Below, piece after piece: positions 57,916 to 64,000 of a stretch of DNA of 64,000 nt (position 1 is its first letter; the number at the start of each line of letters is the position of its first letter). The position numbers were made by a program, and so were the translations under genes. A model generated the notes under the pieces. It ran no database searches. It saw nothing but the letters and a program-made list of their open reading frames with translations, and was not told where the DNA came from. This DNA is from Alisma plantago-aquatica. Taxonomy: Eukaryota > Streptophyta > Magnoliopsida > Alismatales > Alismataceae. The DNA is taken from NCBI GenBank assembly GCA_963693085.1, contig OY856409.1:1337297915-1337361914 (forward strand). Reading direction: 5' to 3'.

Positions 57916-60020
57916 GAGTATGTTATGCATGTTTATATGTTGATATTTAATTATATGCATTGAAATTGGATAGAATACATATATGTTGTATGATAAACCT
58001 GTTATGAACATGATGAATGATATAAGATTTCTATATGCTTATATGATTTCTAGTTCTAATGTCTCTATGAATATTTGATGAAAATTATGCTATGGAATGA
58101 ACTGATAAAAAATGTGTAGGGATTGGATTGACATGAATTATGTTGGGGTTTGATTAACATGCAATGACTATATTTAGGAAATCCCATTTAGGGTAAATGT
58201 TGGATAATGAGATGGTGTCTTAGGCTGATAGCCCACTGACGATAACTTATATGAAATGTTGTGAAAAAGCAAAGAAACATATAACTTGCAAATTACATCT
58301 TGTTGTGCTTCATATTTTAATCATTGTCTTTCTTGATAAGTCTAGTCTGATTCATGTCATTCTAGTTGTGCAAGAATATAAAAATATAACAAATGATGAT
58401 TTGAATTTTATTTTGAGATGAGTAAAAAGGATTAATAACAAGTGAAATGATGAAACATCTAGTTAGGTGCCTTAAACATTGTGAGTTTCCCCATCAGTCC
58501 ATGTTGGGAAAATGAAACAAATCTCATTCTAGTAATTAGATAATTATGATAAGGATTTCTGGAGTCTAGATAAATACCTTAAAGGTTAGACCACAAGATA
58601 TAACAATGATTCATCTGGTGTGATTTTGGCTCTAAATCCTCTACTGTAAAAGTCTATTTCCTTGAGGAATAGATCATGATAAAATAAAAAAATGTGAAGC
58701 ATGAAAAATATGATGATATGTGATATGATTTTATTTCGGTTCCTATCTCGTGTACCTGAGATGAGGACGTGAGCCTCTTTAGGAAACCTTATGGTGGACA
58801 AGGGTCTATTGTTGATATCTTAGGGTGTCTGACTAAACCTTACGATAGTGACAGTGAGTTGTGACATGAGAATCATATGCAATGACTTCTACTTAGTGAG
58901 GTAAGAGCCAAATAGTTTTAGGGAATATGAACAAAAGATAATAAACCATGTAGAATATGATTTGAATATTTGTTACATGCCATTTAGTGCTACATGACAT
59001 ACTTGTTTTTGTTGAATATGTTTCTTGTTGTAGAAATTAATCATTCTTTTATAAAGATAATCTATTTCCATATTCTTACATGTATGGTTTTAAATATAAT
59101 CTTAAATGTTGACAAATAATTGATGTTGGAATTTAATATCCATTATGATCAAGATTTGGATTTACTTGTCATTTGAATAGTCTTGTTTGGTAGACATGTC
59201 TTATGTGGACTTCAGCTTCAGGATTGCATGACGTGTTCTTGGTCCGGCTGGTGGGGCGTCATAGAGGTGATGTTATTGTTATGTCTTGATTGTAATTGTT
59301 TAGACCTTGACATATTAATTGTACAATAAGATTATTATTCAGAAGTAATTAACATCTACATATCTATTCATAAACATGCTCTTATAAATGTTTCAAAGTT
59401 AGAGTTGACCTAAGTAAATACCCGATATATTGATTAGATTATTGTTATAAAATGGATGCACTAAATGCTAGAATTATCTGTTAGAATTAGTAATATCTAC
59501 AAGTTTCTTTTAGTTCAATATATTTCATCTGATGTTGATGCATGTACTTATCTTGAGTCAGAGGTATCTAATCACTGGGGCTATGTATGAGTCTCATGAG
59601 GCCATTTCAAATGCTATTAAGTATAATGCCATCTAGCGGAGAGGATGCAACAAAGAAGATGTAAACAAAATAATATAGATTAGAATGTCTCTGTGCTCTC
59701 TCATTCTTGGGATTGGTAGTATATTGATTTTTTTTCTTTCATAAAGTAATGGATGTAAATTGAACTACATATAAGAAATAAGATTTTATTTCAACTTTAA
59801 TGGAGTTGAAGATTTGTAATAACTGAATATGTTGTCCTTGACATCATATTGGTTTATGAGGTTGTATGAAGGAAAGGAAAAATTTACCTATATTTTTTGT
59901 ATACTATGTTGATCACATTTTCCAAGAATTACTTGTTTTGTTTCATAATCTTGGTTTGTGTCTAGGGTTTTTCTCTAATGGTTGGCATTTATGTTGATCA
60001 AAAGAGAGGTCTTGACAACA
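57916..60020 (+). mobile_element. Family C LTR, 3' part
   Basis: Continuation of 46905-48880 after the copia insertion, ending CTTGACAACA directly before a primer site. TGTT at the LTR start (60850) and AACA at this end form the usual short inverted termini. Pieces add up to an LTR of about 4.6 kb. No coding frame. Confidence 0.8.
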
Positions 60021-60032
60021 TGGTATCAGAGC
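60021..60032 (+). promoter_or_regulatory. Primer binding site (tRNA-iMet), family C
   Basis: TGGTATCAGAGC immediately follows the LTR end, a perfect 12-base match to the plant iMet primer site. Confidence 0.88.
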
Positions 60033-60833
60033 TTAGGTTAGATGAATATGTATGGACAATAGGATATAGGGCTAAATGATAATATGGACGTTGAACATTA
60101 CTTGAATATAGACATACTAATTGAACTCAGTATTCAGATGCTCTGGTCAAGTATTTGGGTATTGAGATAAGATAGCATAGAATTGTAGACTGTACTTCTT
60201 CAGGCTGCCCTAGCCAAGCATTTAGGTGAAGACAGTTTGGGAGTATAATAAGATGCATCATGGTAAAAACTGAATGAAAAAATGGAGAAAGAGAAATGAT
60301 TGCATAATTAAGTATGTAACCTGAACAACTTGGAAATTTCATATGAGAAAAATGAATGAAACTAATAGGTTATAAGATAATTTCTAATGAATTTGAATAT
60401 GAGTGTGGAATATGAAACTATAAGAAAAAGTTTAAGATTTTGAATGATTCCCAGAAAATAATATTATGTCAAGAGAACTGATGGAGGTGATGATACATAA
60501 TGAATTATAATTCTAATCCATGAGATACATAATCAAATTTGAAAACAATATAAAAGGGATGTGGATCACATCTTCATAGTGATGTATTAACAAGATTTGT
60601 GAAATAAGTGTTAGAAATACTTAAAAAGAGATATGGTGATGATATGGTAGGGAATATATATCCAATGCTAGTAAGTTTAGAATTTCAATGTAATAGATCT
60701 AAAATGTAAGAAAATGATGTAATAAGAGAAAATAATAACTCAAAAGTTATAGTAATAGAAAGCTACAAGAGATGCATAATTAGATGATATGATCTTCTTC
60801 CATGTTTTTTCTTAAATTTCAGGATGAAATCCT

Positions 60834-60849
60834 AAAAGGAGGGGAGATT
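60834..60849 (+). promoter_or_regulatory. Polypurine tract, family C
   Basis: AAAAGGAGGGGAGATT directly precedes the LTR start TGTTATGACCC at 60850. Confidence 0.8.
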
Positions 60850-63075
60850 TGTTATGACCCATTTTCATCTTAGTCATCCAATTAGAGTTTACTTGGATGA
60901 TTACATGCTTAGCTACAATAATTATTGTTTAAGCTTGATCATGATGACAGTTTAATTATGATGTTCTAAACCTAATGAGAAACTCTATATACTTTTATTT
61001 TGAATAATTAGGGTTTCAAAAGTGTAAACCGTAGTCGGACAAAATTAGGGTTTTGTTTTTTTTGAAGTTTGAAATGAGTTTGTGTAATTAAAATGTGATT
61101 GTTTTGAAAAATTTCATAATTTTTTTAGTGTTGTTTGTATATGTTCATCGGCTAAGATTCCACCCAGTAGAAACTCGATCGACCATGCATTCAGGCTAAA
61201 ATATAGAAGTCTTCATTTTTATTATTTATTTATTTATTAATTAATTAACCCCTTTGGGATGAAACTTTAATTTTTTTTCAAATAATAAATTTAAAAAAGG
61301 GGTTCAATTTGTATACTTTGTGGAACATGTTTGACTCACCTAGTATCCTTCATTGGCCAAGGTATTTATCGGGAACAATCTCAACCAACGACAAAGTTGC
61401 CAAAATAAAAATTCAATGAAGGACTTATTTGCAATTGTTATAAGCACTTATATTGATATATACGATCAATATAACACCCTATTAGATCCCATAATATGTC
61501 ATCCATCTCTAAGATGAATAATTCTTGAGATAGAGTGGGATAGTTAGGGTTTTGGAGAAAAAAATAATTGGAAATGTTGAACCAAGGTTTAATCTTCCAA
61601 GTAATGCTGAAATCAAGTAAGTTTGTCTTCTTTAAATAACATTTCATGGTGAATCTTTTATCTTATGTATATATTTCGTCCTCCCTTTGATCTTAATAAA
61701 AAATATATCAAATCTCAACCATTTCCCTTTCTTTGTCTCCTATTCTTCATTTCTAGGATTTCTGTGTTGGAAAAAGTAAGAAATGGAGTCTGATGAGTTT
61801 CTAGGATTTAATATTATAAGCAAAACCTTTTAAATTGTTGGTACCTAAGGTGTGTATATATCCCTATTAAGCTTAGTAATCATGTTGAAAGCCTAATTCT
61901 ATACGACTAAAATAATCAAGATCATTATTTGTATTTGTATGTGATTGGCTAATCAATCATGAAGATTTTAGGAAATTAAGTGCTACTAATTTAGATACTT
62001 TTTCATTGATTTGTATTTGTCTAGTTACGAATCTATTGATTCAACTTCTATGAAAAGTCGCATGGATATATAACAATGTAATTCTATATGAATATTTCTT
62101 AAAATCAACCTAGTGAATGATATGATTGGAAATTGAGTTGACATGTATAGAGTCATGTTTGCAATGTATTAGCATAAATTATACAAGTGTATTGTTTAAT
62201 ATTACTAAAGTTATATATGAAATGTATGTGAGGATCAATATGATATTTTAAATGGAGGTATTCCATGTTAATGATTAGTGTTGATGAATTGACTCAATTG
62301 AGTCAATGAATTCATGCATGCATATAATTGATGAATGAATTGTGTGGAAATGGAAACTAGGGTTTCATGTGTGTGCCTAGACTTGATGAACTTCCCTGTA
62401 CACCTTGATGAGTTTGGTGAATAACAAGGTGCTTATGATGTATTTTTACTGAGTCAACTCTTTCAAAACTTAAGAAATTCAAATATTAGGTTGAGTGTGA
62501 AAGATAAAACCTAAACTTGTATACAATCATGTAAATATGAAGAAGTGCTCAATCGTAAGTGTTATTATTTCAATTGAAGGTGATAATCCTTGTTAAGATG
62601 ATATAATACTAATTCATCTAATATAATACAAATTTGGGAATAATAAGTAAATCCTCACATAAATGTAAGTCCTTATATAAGTCACATTATAATGAATTTA
62701 GATGATGACTAGTAATCAAGCGTAAGAAGAAGTAACCCTAATATGTGGTACTTCCTATATTGAGAGTTTTATAAGGAATGGTGTAATTTCTTTTACTTAA
62801 CAAAATAGCATTACAAGGTAAATGAAATGGTACATATAGATAAATGAAATAGGAGAAATGGACAAGGTGAAATAAATTGTGTTGATAAGTAATGAATGAA
62901 ATATTAACTAAATGAGTATAAGGAAGTATTTCATAAATTAATTAAATATATATGGATTGACCTAAATCAAACAAAATACACTAAAATTAGACTAGGGAGG
63001 ATTTAAATGAGAGAGAAACTTTATGCATTAAGTAAATTTAGAATGACTGATTCCAAAGGTAGTAGTGAACATTAT
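60850..63075 (+). mobile_element. Family C 3' LTR, first 2.2 kb
   Basis: Begins TGTTATGACCC. From about 61449 it is collinear with 44957-45717 and 46905-48570. The donor-like GTAAGTT at 61617 is conserved in all three copies. Collinearity stops near GTAGTGAACAT (63075), where another sequence begins. Confidence 0.78.
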
Positions 63076-64000
63076 TGACTCAATGTCAATGTTGACTCAA
63101 GGTCTAAATTGACTAAAGCCTAGTTTTGATTATGGCCAACCATTCCACCTATTTGTGTGTAATGCTTCTACTTGAGTGATTTCATATTAGGTATAGACAC
63201 ACTCCATATGCCCTAACTTGCACATCCCATCTTGAAGAAAAGACAAGTCAAAATCAATGCAAGTGCACTTTTGTGGAATATGATGCATCTCTATTAGAAT
63301 CATGTTGTAAACCACTTGCAATGATTGTATGACTTGTAACTAAGCTTAGAAAAAATCAGGAATACTTAACTCGAATATTTAAGCATTTTTATGACATTTT
63401 CTAAATTTCATCACAGAGTGTCTGTTTGGTCGAGTTTCATCCTTGACAATCTCGATTGACACCCTTGATGGATTTTGGGAACTTCCAGGTTCGATTGAGT
63501 TTACCTCAGGATAAACTCGATCGAAACCCTATACACGAAAACCAAATTTAATCCATTAGTCGAGTTTCATCCAGGATAAACTCGACCGAAACTTCAAATT
63601 TGGTTTTTCACATAGTGAAATCGACTGAGTTTCCCAAAAGTAAACTCGATCAAATACAGTGTACAGAGTGTTGCAAATATAAAAAACAGATCCTTTGCAA
63701 CACCCGAAATGACTAGAATTTGCCCTTAAGTATTTGTACTTTCTAGTAGGCATCCCCAACTATAAATAGGACCACTTGGGCTTCATCCCATGGTTACCAA
63801 GTACAATGAAGGTCCATATATTATAGTTGAGTGCCTCTAAGAGTCTCCTTCCACTCTTAAGCTTAATCACCTACTACATCCATTAGAGTGAGTAGGAGAT
63901 TTACAAGAGAGCTAGTCCTACATGTATATCTTGTGAGGTTCTCACTTCCTCCACCTACCAATCACTCTTTCTACCATGAAGATGAAGGTTGTCTCTCTTG
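63076..64000 (+). mobile_element. Probable LTR-like insertion, continues past window
   Basis: It interrupts the family C LTR. It carries TCGAGTTT/AAACTCGA inverted words (63432-63650) followed by a TATA box (TATAAATA, 63761-63768), the same plan as the copia LTR. Its exact start is unclear; TTGACTCAATG and TTGACTCAAGG near 63079-63101 may be near the terminus. No gene in view. Confidence 0.4.

Larger units (their letters stand above)
60021..60849 (+). mobile_element. Family C interior, 829 bp, non-coding
   Basis: Bounded by a primer site and by TTTCAGGATGAAATCCTAAAAGGAGG plus GGAGATT, the 3' end box and polypurine tract of a Ty3/gypsy interior. Between them there is no Gag, zinc knuckle or Pol motif in any frame. 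The element is a non-coding derivative whose interior is more than five times shorter than its LTR. Confidence 0.8.

Overview
The window is nuclear DNA of a flowering plant. It is AT-rich and almost entirely long terminal repeat (LTR) retrotransposons, with plant tRNA-iMet primer sites and Ty3/gypsy- and Ty1/copia-type gag/pol remnants. One GC-rich, intronless host gene is present. The species cannot be told from the sequence. The strong GC contrast between gene and surroundings is seen in monocots and some early-branching angiosperms, but that is only a hint.

Layout. (1) 1-21220: a locus whose 5' part (1-4818) recurs at 23421-28238. It holds a Ty3/gypsy-type element, family A, with a giant LTR (about 5.5 kb) and an interior of only 1468 bp that encodes Gag and no Pol. 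An 11-kb antisense block of a sister family B (LTR 4986 bp, interior 2365 bp, Gag only) is embedded in its 5' LTR. (2) 21221-23420: a truncated antisense LTR (family D) with an 86-bp tandem repeat, then unassigned DNA. (3) 23421-40661: the second copy of the locus, where family A is a solo LTR (24320-29823) with target duplication GCAAC. A 6.98-kb piece of it (26727-33707) is repeated head-to-tail at 33708-40661, ending 366 bp before the host gene. Each unit carries a tRNA-like SINE. (4) 41028-42440: a RING-H2 ubiquitin ligase of the ATL family, 470 codons. (5) 43801-63075: family C, a third giant-LTR element (about 4.6 kb LTR, 829-bp non-coding interior at 60021-60849). It is rearranged by a 1.9-kb tandem duplication and split by a complete but dead copia element (48881-57910, LTRs about 2.2 kb, target duplication GTAAT). 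(6) 63076-64000: the start of another LTR-like sequence.

How it works together: families A, B and C keep the cis signals for retrotransposition (LTR ends, iMet primer site, polypurine tract) but carry no polymerase, so they would depend on an autonomous relative. A and B still encode Gag, as in the terminal-repeat-with-Gag (TR-GAG) class. Their LTRs share an unusual plan: a TATA box, a splice-donor-like site about 100 bp downstream, about 4 kb rich in a 20-bp palindrome and tandem repeats, then a conserved hairpin and acceptor-like site near the LTR end. This suggests, without proof, that Gag is translated from a spliced RNA. The only gene likely to serve the plant is the ATL ligase.
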